In this document: piece by piece, positions 34,429 to 42,756 of the stretch
Position numbering within the stretch: position 1 is the first letter of the stretch
How the letters are laid out: every line of letters starts with the position of its first letter
Source: an uncultured Ruminococcus sp.
Lineage (GTDB): Bacteria; Bacillota; Clostridia; Oscillospirales; Ruminococcaceae
Assembly: GCA_934435205.1 (NCBI GenBank)
Contig: CAKSAK010000001.1
Location: 124,001 to 188,000 of the forward strand
DNA: 64,000 bases
Direction: 5' to 3'
Notes under the pieces: generated by a model
What the model was told of the DNA's origin: nothing
The model's input: only the letters and a program-made list of their open reading frames with translations
Database searches by the model: none
Position numbers and translations under genes: made by a program

Positions 34429-34440
34429 AAAGCTCAACTC

Positions 34441-35151
34441 CTATTCACCTAAATATGCTTTCTTGACCGACTCATCATTGATAAGATCAGACGCCTTGCC
34501 TGACAGAACTATCTTGCCCGTTTCAAGAACATAGGCTCTGTCTGAGATAGCAAGGGCTTTCTTTGCGTTCTGCTCAACAAGCAGTACAGTTGTTCCGCTC
34601 TTTCTGATATCCTCGATTATCTTGAAGATAGTAGACACAAGGATAGGAGAAAGACCCATTGACGGCTCGTCCATTACAACTATCTTAGGTCTTGACATAA
34701 GTGCTCTGCCCATTGCAAGCATCTGCTGCTCACCGCCTGAAAGAGTACCAGCTATCTGACTTTTTCTTTCTGCAAGTCTTGGGAAACGCTCGTATATATC
34801 CTGGATATCTTTTGAGATATTCTCCTTGTCTTTTCTTGTAAATGCTCCAAGCTTAAGGTTATCAAGCACTGTGAGGTTTTGGAATATTCTTCTTCCCTCA
34901 GGAACGTGTGCTATACCCATTTCGACTATCTTGTGGGCAGGAGTTTTGGTAAGCTCCACACCGTTGAATGTGATAGAACCTGACTTTGCGGCTATAAGAC
35001 CCGTAAGGGTGTGCAGAGTAGTGGTCTTTCCTGCTCCGTTTGCGCCGATAAGGGAAATGACCTCGCCCTCGTTTACCTCAAAGGAGATACCTTTCAGGGC
35101 GGCTATCATGCCATAATTAACGTGCAGATCCTTGATTTCCAACATTGCCAT
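34441..35151 (-). CDS. livF: Branched-chain amino acid ABC transporter ATPase LivF
   Basis: Cytoplasmic ATPase, 236 residues, powering uptake of Leu/Ile/Val or related compounds. Walker A GANGAGKTT, signature LSGGEQQMLAMGRALM, Walker B IVVMDEPSMGLSP, and LivF-type MGIAHVPEGRRIFQNLTV. Fourth of livH-livM-livG-livF, 13 bp after livG. A second possible start two codons in does not change the call. Confidence 0.95.
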   Translation of the reverse strand: MAMLEIKDLHVNYGMIAALKGISFEVNEGEVISLIGANGAGKTTTLHTLTGLIAAKSGSITFNGVELTKTPAHKIVEMGIAHVPEGRRIFQNLTVLDNLKLGAFTRKDKENISKDIQDIYERFPRLAERKSQIAGTLSGGEQQMLAMGRALMSRPKIVVMDEPSMGLSPILVSTIFKIIEDIRKSGTTVLLVEQNAKKALAISDRAYVLETGKIVLSGKASDLINDESVKKAYLGE

Positions 35152-35164
35152 TTTACTTACCCCC

Positions 35165-35923
35165 TTATTCGCCCAGATATGCGGTGATAACTTCAGGATT
35201 TTTCAGCACTTCCGCTGTCTTGCCCTCGCAGAGGAGCTGACCGAAGTTCAGCACTGACAGCTTTTCGCAGATACCTGAAACAAGGCTCATATCATGCTCG
35301 ATAAGCAGCACCGTCATATCAAAATTATCTCTTACAAAGCGGATAGTATCCATAAGCTCCGCTGTTTCATTTGGATTCATGCCCGCAGCAGGCTCGTCAA
35401 GAAGCAGCAGCTTTGGCTGTGTTGCAAGGGCTCTTGCGATCTCAAGCTTTCTCTGATCACCATACGGAAGTCCAGAAGCAAGCAGGCTCGCCTTATCGTC
35501 AAGCTCGAAAACCTTCAGAAGCTCCAGTGCCTTTGCGTCCATTGCCTTTTCAAGCTTGAAATATCTTGGAAGTCTGAACACGCCCTCAAAGGTGCTGTAT
35601 TTATAATGATTATGAAGTGCGACCTTTACGTTGTCAAGCACTGACATCTCTTTGAAAAGTCTGATATTTTGGAAAGTACGGGCAATACCTGCACGGTTTA
35701 TCTCAATAGTGCTTTTGCCTGTGATGTTCTTTCCGTCAAGAACGATAGTACCGTCTGTTGGCTTATAAACGCCTGTGAGCATATTGAAGATAGTGGTCTT
35801 TCCTGCTCCGTTCGGTCCAATAAGACCATAGAGCTGACCTTTTTCTATTGTTATGCTGAACTCGTCAACTGCACGGAGTCCGCCGAATGAGATGCCGAGA
35901 TTTTTTACTTCAAGAAGTGCCAT
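35165..35923 (-). CDS. livG: Branched-chain amino acid ABC transporter ATPase LivG
   Basis: Second ATPase of the transporter, 252 residues. Walker A GPNGAGKTT, LivG-type GIARTFQNIRLFKEMSVLDNV, a family-variant signature around GLPYGDQRKLEIARAL, Walker B LLLLDEPAAGMNPNE. ATG at 35923 with AGGAGG upstream, one base after the livM stop, so translation is coupled. Confidence 0.95.
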   Translation of the reverse strand: MALLEVKNLGISFGGLRAVDEFSITIEKGQLYGLIGPNGAGKTTIFNMLTGVYKPTDGTIVLDGKNITGKSTIEINRAGIARTFQNIRLFKEMSVLDNVKVALHNHYKYSTFEGVFRLPRYFKLEKAMDAKALELLKVFELDDKASLLASGLPYGDQRKLEIARALATQPKLLLLDEPAAGMNPNETAELMDTIRFVRDNFDMTVLLIEHDMSLVSGICEKLSVLNFGQLLCEGKTAEVLKNPEVITAYLGE

Positions 35924-35924
35924 A

Positions 35925-37019
35925 TCACTCAGCCTCCTTTACTTTTTCACGCTTGAACAAAGCCTTGAACTTAGCAGTATTTGCACTGATAAAGGTCTTT
36001 GTCTTTTCATTTGAAGTTATTACCATCATAACGATAAGAACGATAGAATAGATAAGCATTCTGTAGCTGTTTATGCTTCTAAGCATTTCTGGAAGCAGAA
36101 CAAGCACAATAGCTGCGATAACACTTCCTCTGATACTGCCTATACCGCCCAGAACAACGAATACCAAAATGAGGATAGACAGGTTATAGTCGAATTTAGA
36201 AGCCTGAAGTGTATAGAAGTTATGAGAATAAAGCGCACCTGCACAGCCTGCAAGGAATGCAGTCAAAGCAAAAGTAACAAGCTTATACTTTGTGATGTTA
36301 AGACCTACAGACTCGGCTGCGATAACATTATCTCTGATAGCCATTACTGCTCTGCCCGTTCTTGAATATACAAAGTTATAGGCAATGATAAGAGTGATAA
36401 GCAACATAACAGCGCCGATAATGAAAGTAGAGTCATTAGGCGTGCCGCTGATACCCTGAGGACCATTCAGGATAAGCTTTCCGTCAGGCTCAAGGTTAAG
36501 GTTTGAGAGGCTTTTAAGAGAAACGTGAACGCCCTTGGAATCATAACCAAGGTAAAGCGCTGCGAAAACGTTCTTTATGATCTCGCCGAAAGCAAGTGTA
36601 ACGATAGCGAGATAGTCGCCTTTAAGTCTGAGAACAGGTATTCCTATGAGTATGCCGAACACTGCGGCAACTATTCCGCCTATAAGGATAGCCAAAGGAA
36701 ATCTGATCCATACATTTTCAATAGTTTCAGAAGTAACGATAGAGAATATCGCACTTGTATATGCGCCAACGCACATAAAGCCTGCCTGACCCAAGCTAAG
36801 CTCGCCAAGTATACCAACTGTCAGGTTAAGGGATACTGCAAGTATAGAGTATACACACAGAGGAACAAGAAGTCCCGTGAGCATACTGGAGATATATCCG
36901 CCGCTGCTGAGTATCTGCATTACCACAAAGGCAACTATTACCATTGCGTATGTGATAAAGCTTTTTCTGGTCTGCGGCTTAAAAAACTTTGTTTTTGCGC
37001 TAGCCCCTTCTTTTTTCAC
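35925..37019 (-). CDS. livM: Branched-chain amino acid ABC transporter permease LivM
   Basis: Inner-membrane permease, 364 residues, with about nine helices and the conserved GELSLGQAGFMCVGAYTSA and GDYLAIVTLAFGEI motifs. Starts with GTG at 37019 after AAAGGA. Basic cytoplasmic ends (KTKFFKPQTRK; FKREKVKEAE). Works with LivH as the membrane pair. Confidence 0.93.
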   Translation of the reverse strand: MKKEGASAKTKFFKPQTRKSFITYAMVIVAFVVMQILSSGGYISSMLTGLLVPLCVYSILAVSLNLTVGILGELSLGQAGFMCVGAYTSAIFSIVTSETIENVWIRFPLAILIGGIVAAVFGILIGIPVLRLKGDYLAIVTLAFGEIIKNVFAALYLGYDSKGVHVSLKSLSNLNLEPDGKLILNGPQGISGTPNDSTFIIGAVMLLITLIIAYNFVYSRTGRAVMAIRDNVIAAESVGLNITKYKLVTFALTAFLAGCAGALYSHNFYTLQASKFDYNLSILILVFVVLGGIGSIRGSVIAAIVLVLLPEMLRSINSYRMLIYSIVLIVMMVITSNEKTKTFISANTAKFKALFKREKVKEAE

Positions 37020-37087
37020 AAAAAACCAATCCTTTCAGATAAAACAGAACTGCAAAGCAAGTCTGCTCGAAAATTTTAAGTTGACTT

Positions 37088-37969
37088 TTATACCTTTTCG
37101 CTGATCTTCTTGCCGAGGATACCTGTAGGCTTGATGATAAGCACAAGTATAAGAACAGCAAAAACGATAGCGTCGGCAAGCTGCGGTGAGATATAGGCAC
37201 GTCCAAGTATCTCGATAACACCGATAAGGATACCGCCGATCATAGCACCCGGTATTGAGCCGATACCGCCAAATACCGCCGCAACGAACGCTTTGATACC
37301 AGGCATTGCGCCTGTGGTGTTCTGGAGCGTAGGATAAGCTGAGCAAAGCAGTGCGCCTGCAATTGCGGCAAGGCCTGAGCCGATGGCGAATGTAAGAGAG
37401 ATAGTGCGGTTGATGTTTACGCCCATGAGCTGAGCCGCACCTCTGTCCTCAGATACTGCAAGCATTGCACGTCCGCTCTTGGTTTTGTTGATGAACAATG
37501 AAAGACCAACTACAATGAGTATAGATACGATTATTGCAACTGATGTTTCTCCGGAAATAACTATCTGTCCGTCAAAAAGCTTGATGCTCGGCACGTTTAC
37601 AACTGATGTAAAGTTTACAGGCTTTTCACCGAATATGAGCAGTGCGATATTCTGCAAAAAGTAGCTGACGCCTATGGCAGTGATAAGCACCGCAAGCGAA
37701 GTAGCCTGTCTGAGCGGCTTATACGCTACCTTTTCGATGACTATACCGAGAAGTGTGCAGGCGATAACTGCAAGAACGATAGAAAGCCAAGAATTTAGTC
37801 CCCATGTGGTCATGCAGGTGAATATAACATATCCGCCCACCATAATAACATCGCCGTGTGCGAAGTTAAGCATTTTGGCAATACCATATACAAGCGTATA
37901 GCCCAAAGCTATAACTGCGTATATACTGCCGAGGCTTATTCCGTTGATGAGGTTATTAAGAAAACCCAT
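37088..37969 (-). CDS. livH: Branched-chain amino acid ABC transporter permease LivH
   Basis: Permease of 293 residues: LINGISLGSIYAVIALGYTLVYGIAKMLNFAHGD at the start, EDRGAAQLMGVNINRTI (ATPase-contact loop), and VAAVFGGIGSIPGAMIGG. ATG at 37969 is chosen because GGAAGGA lies upstream and the family start is here; the 13-residue extension is not conserved. It is the first gene of livHMGF and has its own promoter. Confidence 0.94.
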   Translation of the reverse strand: MGFLNNLINGISLGSIYAVIALGYTLVYGIAKMLNFAHGDVIMVGGYVIFTCMTTWGLNSWLSIVLAVIACTLLGIVIEKVAYKPLRQATSLAVLITAIGVSYFLQNIALLIFGEKPVNFTSVVNVPSIKLFDGQIVISGETSVAIIVSILIVVGLSLFINKTKSGRAMLAVSEDRGAAQLMGVNINRTISLTFAIGSGLAAIAGALLCSAYPTLQNTTGAMPGIKAFVAAVFGGIGSIPGAMIGGILIGVIEILGRAYISPQLADAIVFAVLILVLIIKPTGILGKKISEKV

Positions 37970-38061
37970 ATACAAACATTCCTTCCTTTTGGAATAGACA
38001 AAACACAAGATGTAATCACAGATATTACACCTGTCCTTGTCATAAACACAATATACAATAA

Positions 38062-38090
38062 ATTATAACATAACCCCGTAGTTTTTGCAA
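38062..38090 (-). promoter_or_regulatory. livHMGF promoter
   Basis: TTGCAA (38090-38085), 17-bp spacer, TATAAT (38067-38062). It lies after the livJ terminator, so permease and ATPase genes can be expressed apart from the binding protein. Confidence 0.7.
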
Positions 38091-38112
38091 CACATTTTAA
38101 TGAAATAAATCA

Positions 38113-38148
38113 AAAAAACCGACAATTTTTCGCAATTGCCGGTTTTTT
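38113..38148 (-). terminator. Terminator after livJ
   Basis: AAAAAACCG and CGGTTTTTT arms, with inner CAATT/AATTG pairing. Would limit transcription from livJ into livH. Confidence 0.8.
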
Positions 38149-38188
38149 CATATTAAGCGTACCTTTTGTACGCACTTCATTTCAGCTA

Positions 38189-39391
38189 TTACTGAGCAGT
38201 AGAAGCGGCAATGTCATCAGCTGTCAGTGCAGAATATGCGCCGTTCTTGATGATAACAGCCTTAGGGTCCTTAGATACGGCACCGTCTTCGCCCCACTTC
38301 ATGCCTGTACCTGTAAGTCCGTCATATGAGAAGTCCTTATCAGTGATAGCCTTTTTAAGCTTATCGCAGATATCAGAAGCAGACATATCGGCTGTGATGC
38401 CTTCCTTCTTCATGAGTTCTGCAAGTACCATAACGCCGTCATAAGCGTCTGCTGCGAACTGGTTAGGTGTCTCACCCTTGTAAGCGTCCTTATACTTCTT
38501 AACGAAGTCCTGAGTTGCCTGATCCTGAGCGTCAGCTGCAAATGGTGTAAGGAGCATTACGCCCTCGCAAAGTGAAGTATCAAAGTTCTCGATAGAAAGA
38601 ATTCCGTCAAGACCGTCGCAGCCGAAGAATGTTGGATTATAGTTAGCTGACTTGCACTGTGTAAGGATCAGAGATGCCTGCTGATAGTAGATAGGCAGGA
38701 ACACGAGATCTGCACCTGCGTTCTTAGCTGCGCTTATCTGAGCTGAGAAGTCAGTCTTGCTGTCCTTTGTGAATGACTGCTCTGCAACTATATTAAGGCC
38801 CTTAGCCTCAGCCTCAGCCTTGAATGTGTTGAAGACACCTGATGAATAAGCGTCAGAGCTGTCGTAAATTACAGCGACCTTTGTAGCAAGCTTGTTGTCT
38901 GCGATATAGTCGGCAGAACCTTTTCCCTGGTTAGGGTCAGTAAAGCAAACCTGGAAACAGTTATCGTTCTTGATAACGTCCTGAGCAGATGCAGAAGGTG
39001 TAAGCTGGAAGATGTTATCCTGCTTTGTCTTTTCAATAACAGCCAGGCAAGAACCTGTTGTAACAGTTCCCACCATTACCTGCATACCGTTATCCTTCAG
39101 AGCATTGTACGCATTTATTGCCTTATCGCCTGAGTCAGCCTCATCGTCCTCAAAAACGCATGAAAGCTTTGTTCCGTTTATTCCGCCTGCGTCGTTTACG
39201 TCCTTGACTGCAAGCTCAATAGCATTCTTAACTGCCACACCGTACTGTGCAGCGTCGCCTGTGAGCGGACCGCTTCCGCCGATAACGATAGTATCGCTGT
39301 TCTTTTTTGCACCGTTTCCGCAACCTGCGAAGCAAGAAACTGCAAGGGCAGCCGAAACTGTTAATGCAAGAAATCTCTTGACATTTTTCAT
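38189..39391 (-). CDS. livJ: Branched-chain amino acid-binding lipoprotein
   Basis: Surface binding protein (400 residues) of the liv transporter. Lipoprotein signal with CFAGC (lipid Cys at residue 24), then a type I periplasmic-binding fold: IVIGGSGPLTGDAAQYGVAVKNAIELAVKDVNDAGG, VGTVTTGSCLAV, LTPSASAQD, AVIYDSSDAYSSGV. It is transcribed from its own strong promoter, and a terminator separates it from livHMGF, which would give the excess of binding protein usual for such systems. Ligand could be Leu/Ile/Val or another amide-type substrate. Confidence 0.93.
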   Translation of the reverse strand: MKNVKRFLALTVSAALAVSCFAGCGNGAKKNSDTIVIGGSGPLTGDAAQYGVAVKNAIELAVKDVNDAGGINGTKLSCVFEDDEADSGDKAINAYNALKDNGMQVMVGTVTTGSCLAVIEKTKQDNIFQLTPSASAQDVIKNDNCFQVCFTDPNQGKGSADYIADNKLATKVAVIYDSSDAYSSGVFNTFKAEAEAKGLNIVAEQSFTKDSKTDFSAQISAAKNAGADLVFLPIYYQQASLILTQCKSANYNPTFFGCDGLDGILSIENFDTSLCEGVMLLTPFAADAQDQATQDFVKKYKDAYKGETPNQFAADAYDGVMVLAELMKKEGITADMSASDICDKLKKAITDKDFSYDGLTGTGMKWGEDGAVSKDPKAVIIKNGAYSALTADDIAASTAQ

Positions 39392-39445
39392 AATTATCTC
39401 TCCTTAACTACATATGTCACTGCATATGCTTTTTTTAATAGTATT

Positions 39446-39475
39446 AATATAACACGCAGAAGCCCGATTTGTCAA
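39446..39475 (-). promoter_or_regulatory. livJ promoter
   Basis: TTGACA (39475-39470), 18-bp spacer, TATATT (39451-39446). The rest of the 39392-39697 gap is AT-rich; a sporulation promoter for cotJA is expected near 39600-39660 but I could not identify one with confidence. Confidence 0.6.
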
Positions 39476-39697
39476 TATTAAATCTTACAAATTTAACGTT
39501 ATTTACACTATGTTTATTGTTACAAACAATATGCGTGTTCACAGAAAATTAACTTTGTGTATTTTCAATGAACGGTTTGCAAGTTTTTTGATAATATCCT
39601 GCATACATACACCACTGACTTATAAGCTGCATATGATAAAACAGCCACAGGAAACCCGTGGCATATGACATTCAGACAACATGAGGAGTGAACTTAT

Positions 39698-39946
39698 TTG
39701 GATATGTTTGACAATCTGTCGTTAGGCAGGATACTTGCTGACGACACAGAGGATAACACACCTGCCTGCCCTTTTCCGAAAGGAAGATTTCCTGAGGACA
39801 CGCCGCTGGCAATGGCATATGTGCCTTTTCAGATGTGGGAGAAGCCCTATGAGGCAGATGTAGCACTTTCAAGAGGAACTATCTTCCCGTCCATAGACAA
39901 ACCTTTTATAGGAGAGGAGGCTGTAAAGAATGCCCATACTAAGTGA
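39698..39946 (+). CDS. cotJA: Spore coat-associated protein CotJA
   Basis: 82-residue coat protein. Landmarks of the family: PACPFPKGRFPEDTPLAMAYVPFQMWEKPYEADVALSRGTIFPSIDKPF. Starts with TTG at 39698, 9 nt after AGGAG; an ATG two codons later is possible. Overlaps cotJB by 17 bp. In Bacillus the cotJ operon is made in the mother cell under sigma E. Confidence 0.92.
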   Translation: MDMFDNLSLGRILADDTEDNTPACPFPKGRFPEDTPLAMAYVPFQMWEKPYEADVALSRGTIFPSIDKPFIGEEAVKNAHTK

Positions 39947-40193
39947 AAAGGAGAGGCTTCTTAGAAAGATACAGGCGTGCAGCTTTGCACTTGTAGAGGC
40001 TAATCTTTATCTCGACAGCCACCCCACCTGCAGAGATGGTCTGGCATATTTTGCACGCCACAAGGCAGAAAAAGAGAAGCTGGTGGCAGAATACAACGAG
40101 AAATACGGACCTTTGACTATCACACAGAATAACTCGTCCAAGAAATGGGAATGGGTAACATCACCTTTTCCGTGGGAAAGGAGTGTTGACTAA
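39930..40193 (+). CDS. cotJB: Spore coat protein CotJB
   Basis: 87-residue coat protein with the family pattern KIQACSFALVEANLYLDSHPTCRDGLAYF and a Trp-rich end (KKWEWVTSPFPWE). Good AGGAGG upstream. Its stop codon overlaps the cotJC start (TAATG), so the two are translationally coupled. Confidence 0.93.
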   Translation: MPILSEKERLLRKIQACSFALVEANLYLDSHPTCRDGLAYFARHKAEKEKLVAEYNEKYGPLTITQNNSSKKWEWVTSPFPWERSVD

Positions 40194-40789
40194 TGTGGCA
40201 ATATGAAAAAAAGCTGCAATACCCCGTTAAGATCGCTAACCCTAATCCTGCTTTGGCTAAGGTCATTATCTCGCAGCTTGGTGGCCCCGACGGCGAACTT
40301 GGTGCAGCGCTTCGTTATCTCAATCAGCGTTACTCAGCCCCCTGTCGTGAGGTGCAGGCAATACTCAACGATATCGGCACAGAAGAACTTGCCCACATCG
40401 AAATGATCGGCACTATTATCTATCAGCTAACCCGTGACCTCTCCCTCAAGGAGATAAAAGACAGCGGCTTTGACACCTATTTTGTTGACCACACTACAGG
40501 CGTTTATCCTATAGCCGCCTCTGGTGTACCGTTTTCTGCGGAAACCTTCCAAAGTACCGGTGACGCTATTGCTGATATACACGAAGACCTTGCTGCTGAA
40601 CAAAAAGCCCGCCTGACCTACGACAACATTCTCAGGCTTGCTGACGATCCCGATGTCCGTGACCCTATCAAGTTCCTTCGTGAGCGTGAGATAGTCCACT
40701 ATCAGCGCTTCGGCGAAGGTCTAAGGCTTATTCAGGATATGCTTGACAGCAAAAATTTCTACGCTTTCAATCCTAGCTTTGACAAATAA
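40193..40789 (+). CDS. cotJC: Spore coat manganese-catalase-like protein CotJC
   Basis: 198-residue four-helix di-manganese protein. Metal ligands are present: Glu in GPDGELGAALRYL, Glu and His in GTEELAHIEM, Glu in HEDLAAEQKAR, and His in REIVHYQRFGE. The family shows manganese catalase similarity and is part of the inner spore coat. Last gene of cotJABC, followed by a strong terminator. Confidence 0.95.
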   Translation: MWQYEKKLQYPVKIANPNPALAKVIISQLGGPDGELGAALRYLNQRYSAPCREVQAILNDIGTEELAHIEMIGTIIYQLTRDLSLKEIKDSGFDTYFVDHTTGVYPIAASGVPFSAETFQSTGDAIADIHEDLAAEQKARLTYDNILRLADDPDVRDPIKFLREREIVHYQRFGEGLRLIQDMLDSKNFYAFNPSFDK

Positions 40790-40790
40790 T

Positions 40791-40830
40791 AAAAAAGCGG
40801 GCTGTTGTTATCAGTCCGCTTTTTTGTACA
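40791..40830. terminator. Bidirectional terminator after cotJC
   Basis: AAAAAAGCGG and CCGCTTTTTT arms with CTG/CAG inside; serves cotJC and the convergent membrane gene. Confidence 0.85.
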
Positions 40831-40834
40831 TATA

Positions 40835-41512
40835 TCAAAAATCTTCCTTGTCCATCTGCTTTCCGCTCCTGCTGACCTTCTTATTAAGTATCAGCGAAAA
40901 AGCCAGCGTTGCGGCTATAAGTGCTATCATCACAAGCACCGATTTTATTGTCAAATGCTTCAACTGTGCTCCGATATATGTCTGCACAAGCATTTCAGGC
41001 ATCACTCCCATTATCGAGCCAAGAAGATATGGTCTGTAAGGCATTCGCAGTGCGCCGTGTATCATTGAAACAAGGTCGCCCGGCACAACTACCACTGCCC
41101 TTGAAATGTAGGAGGCGAACAGATTATTGTCATGACCATAATTTACAAGCTTTCGTGCCATAGGATATTTCATCTCAATAACACGCATGATATCGCCACC
41201 CGATATCCTTCCCACAAGATAAGGAACCGTAAAACAAACCGATAGTCCTATTACGTTCAACAAAACGCCCACCCAGAACGGATATATTGCACCCACGCAC
41301 ACAAAAATAGCAGCAAGAGGGAATACCACCGACAAAGATTTCAATCCATAAAATCCTAGAATAACAAATGCAGCAAGCCACAAATTGTCCGGGCAATAAC
41401 TGAGTATCTCAGAAAACTCATGGTCTTTCAGAAAAAGAGCACAGCAAATTATTATGATAATAGTTAAAGCAAAGGGTACATATCTTCCATATTTTCGCAC
41501 AAAGCTATCCAA
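40835..41512 (-). CDS. TVP38/TMEM64 family membrane protein
   Basis: 225-residue polytopic protein of the VTT/DedA superfamily. Landmarks: VFPLAAIFVCVGAIYPFWVGVLLNVIGLSVCFTVPYLVGR, then FASYISRAVVVVPGDLVSMIHGALRMPYRPYLLGSIMGVMPEMLVQTYIG. Role in lipid transport or membrane homeostasis is known only for relatives. The start is TTG at 41512, preceded by GGAG/GAGGAG; no ATG lies near. Confidence 0.87.
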   Translation of the reverse strand: MDSFVRKYGRYVPFALTIIIIICCALFLKDHEFSEILSYCPDNLWLAAFVILGFYGLKSLSVVFPLAAIFVCVGAIYPFWVGVLLNVIGLSVCFTVPYLVGRISGGDIMRVIEMKYPMARKLVNYGHDNNLFASYISRAVVVVPGDLVSMIHGALRMPYRPYLLGSIMGVMPEMLVQTYIGAQLKHLTIKSVLVMIALIAATLAFSLILNKKVSRSGKQMDKEDF

Positions 41513-41801
41513 AACTCCTCGCTCCTCTCTGATTCTTTAGGGTATTATACCATATTTGAATGTTCAATTAATTATCAATCAATGAAAACTGTGTTACAAC
41601 TTTCGCTGTCAAAACAAATCTATACTTTATCGTTCGTCAAATTGACCAATCATTCTCATTTTTGCACAATATCCCACTATCACTATATTTTTTATAAGTA
41701 GAATTATGTCGTCTTATGTCGTGAAGCGTTCTTAAACAAGTCGATTTTTGTTCTAATTTATGTATATCTGATTAATAGGTTAAATTTGTACAATATTGCT
41801 A

Positions 41802-41830
41802 TTGACCAACGTACCAATTAATGTTATAAT
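41802..41830 (+). promoter_or_regulatory. Promoter of the 58-residue protein gene
   Basis: TTGACC (41802-41807), 17-bp spacer, TATAAT (41825-41830). The remainder of the 41513-41861 gap is AT-rich and shows nothing else I can name. Confidence 0.8.
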
Positions 41831-41861
41831 TAATATAAGAATTATTTGGGAGGTATTTTTT

Positions 41862-42038
41862 ATGAGATACACAGTTTACAACAAAGCAATGAAACGTTCA
41901 GTTTTTCAAACAAACGACCTTGAAGAAGCCATTAACTATACACGCCGCCACCCAAGAAAGTCAAGACGACACTGCATATACGATGACAAACTAAAAACTT
42001 TTGATATAAAAAAAATAAAACTTGCCGCAGGAATATAA
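41862..42038 (+). CDS. Small basic protein of unknown function
   Basis: 58 residues, strongly basic: MRYTVYNKAMKRSVFQTNDL, then YTRRHPRKSRRH and a lysine-rich end (FDIKKIKLAAGI). No family recognised; it could bind nucleic acid, but that is only a reading of charge. ATG at 41862 has GGGAGG upstream; the longer frame from 41796 includes promoter sequence. A consensus promoter and a strong terminator make it a stand-alone unit next to the pilus operon. Confidence 0.72.
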   Translation: MRYTVYNKAMKRSVFQTNDLEEAINYTRRHPRKSRRHCIYDDKLKTFDIKKIKLAAGI

Positions 42039-42070
42039 AACGCACAGGGTGTAGAACTCTGTGCGTTTTT
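42037..42070. terminator. Terminator between the small basic protein gene and the sortase gene
   Basis: CGCACAG (42041-42047) pairs with CTGTGCG (42059-42065) with A and T runs outside; can serve both convergent units. Confidence 0.85.
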
Positions 42071-42077
42071 GATTTAT

Positions 42078-42713
42078 TTATGAATAAACAAGTCTTACAG
42101 TCACTCTGCTGTAGCCACTCCATGTGCAGGTGAACAAAGTCAGATCCCAATCGCTGCCACCACCTTTTATGAGCGACGGCGAATCCCAGCCGCTCAACAG
42201 CTCGCTGTTTGTGACAGTATAGTTAAATTCTCTGCCGTAAACATCGGTGAAAATGACCTCGTCCCCTGAACTGAGCTTATCCAGCTTATCAAAAAAGCCG
42301 CTATAATTATGAGCACAGATTATAAGGTCATTGTCTACACGTCTGCCGCTGTACTGGCAAGCTGCCGAATTCATTGCAGCATAGCTCCAGCCACGGGTCA
42401 CAGGGAACTCCTGCCCAAGTGTCGGAAATGAAATCAAGCCTATATAAGAGTTGCCGTCAAGCACGATATCCTTATCAGGATCGTCTATCTCGCTGTCCGC
42501 AGATCGACTATCGTCAAAAATGTCAAAGGGTGAACTGCTGTCGCTATCCTTTGCACTGTCTGAGATCTGCGTTTTCAGGTCACTCAGCACAGCCTCCATC
42601 CTTTTATTACTTTGCTTTTCATGAAAATAGTTGTAATAATTAAGGGATAATGCCGCCGCTATCAGCATTATCCCCATTATTATCAACAAAAGTCCTAGCT
42701 TTTTTTTAGTCAC
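42078..42713 (-). CDS. Sortase, last gene of the pilus operon
   Basis: Membrane-anchored transpeptidase, 211 residues: helix at about 7-26, acidic Ser/Asp-rich linker, catalytic domain with His in ICAHNYSGFF, Cys in LTLFTCTWSG, and Arg in YSRVTVRL. GTG start at 42713 after AGGAG. It differs from the class C enzyme in the same operon, lacking a lid and C-terminal helix, so it may anchor the finished pilus to the wall. Class B or D cannot be separated by eye. Confidence 0.9.
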   Translation of the reverse strand: MTKKKLGLLLIIMGIMLIAAALSLNYYNYFHEKQSNKRMEAVLSDLKTQISDSAKDSDSSSPFDIFDDSRSADSEIDDPDKDIVLDGNSYIGLISFPTLGQEFPVTRGWSYAAMNSAACQYSGRRVDNDLIICAHNYSGFFDKLDKLSSGDEVIFTDVYGREFNYTVTNSELLSGWDSPSLIKGGGSDWDLTLFTCTWSGYSRVTVRLVYS

Positions 42714-42756
42714 TATTTTTCTCCTGTTGTAAAGGCGAGCCTATGTGGTTTCGACT

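Noticed and set aside
36525..37079. 184-codon plus frame over livM
   Set aside because: Antisense shadow of a permease gene rich in Tyr and Cys without a start signal.
39560..39660. Sigma-E promoter for cotJABC
   Set aside because: CATACATA and CATATGAT resemble a -10 element, but no -35 element lies at the right spacing.
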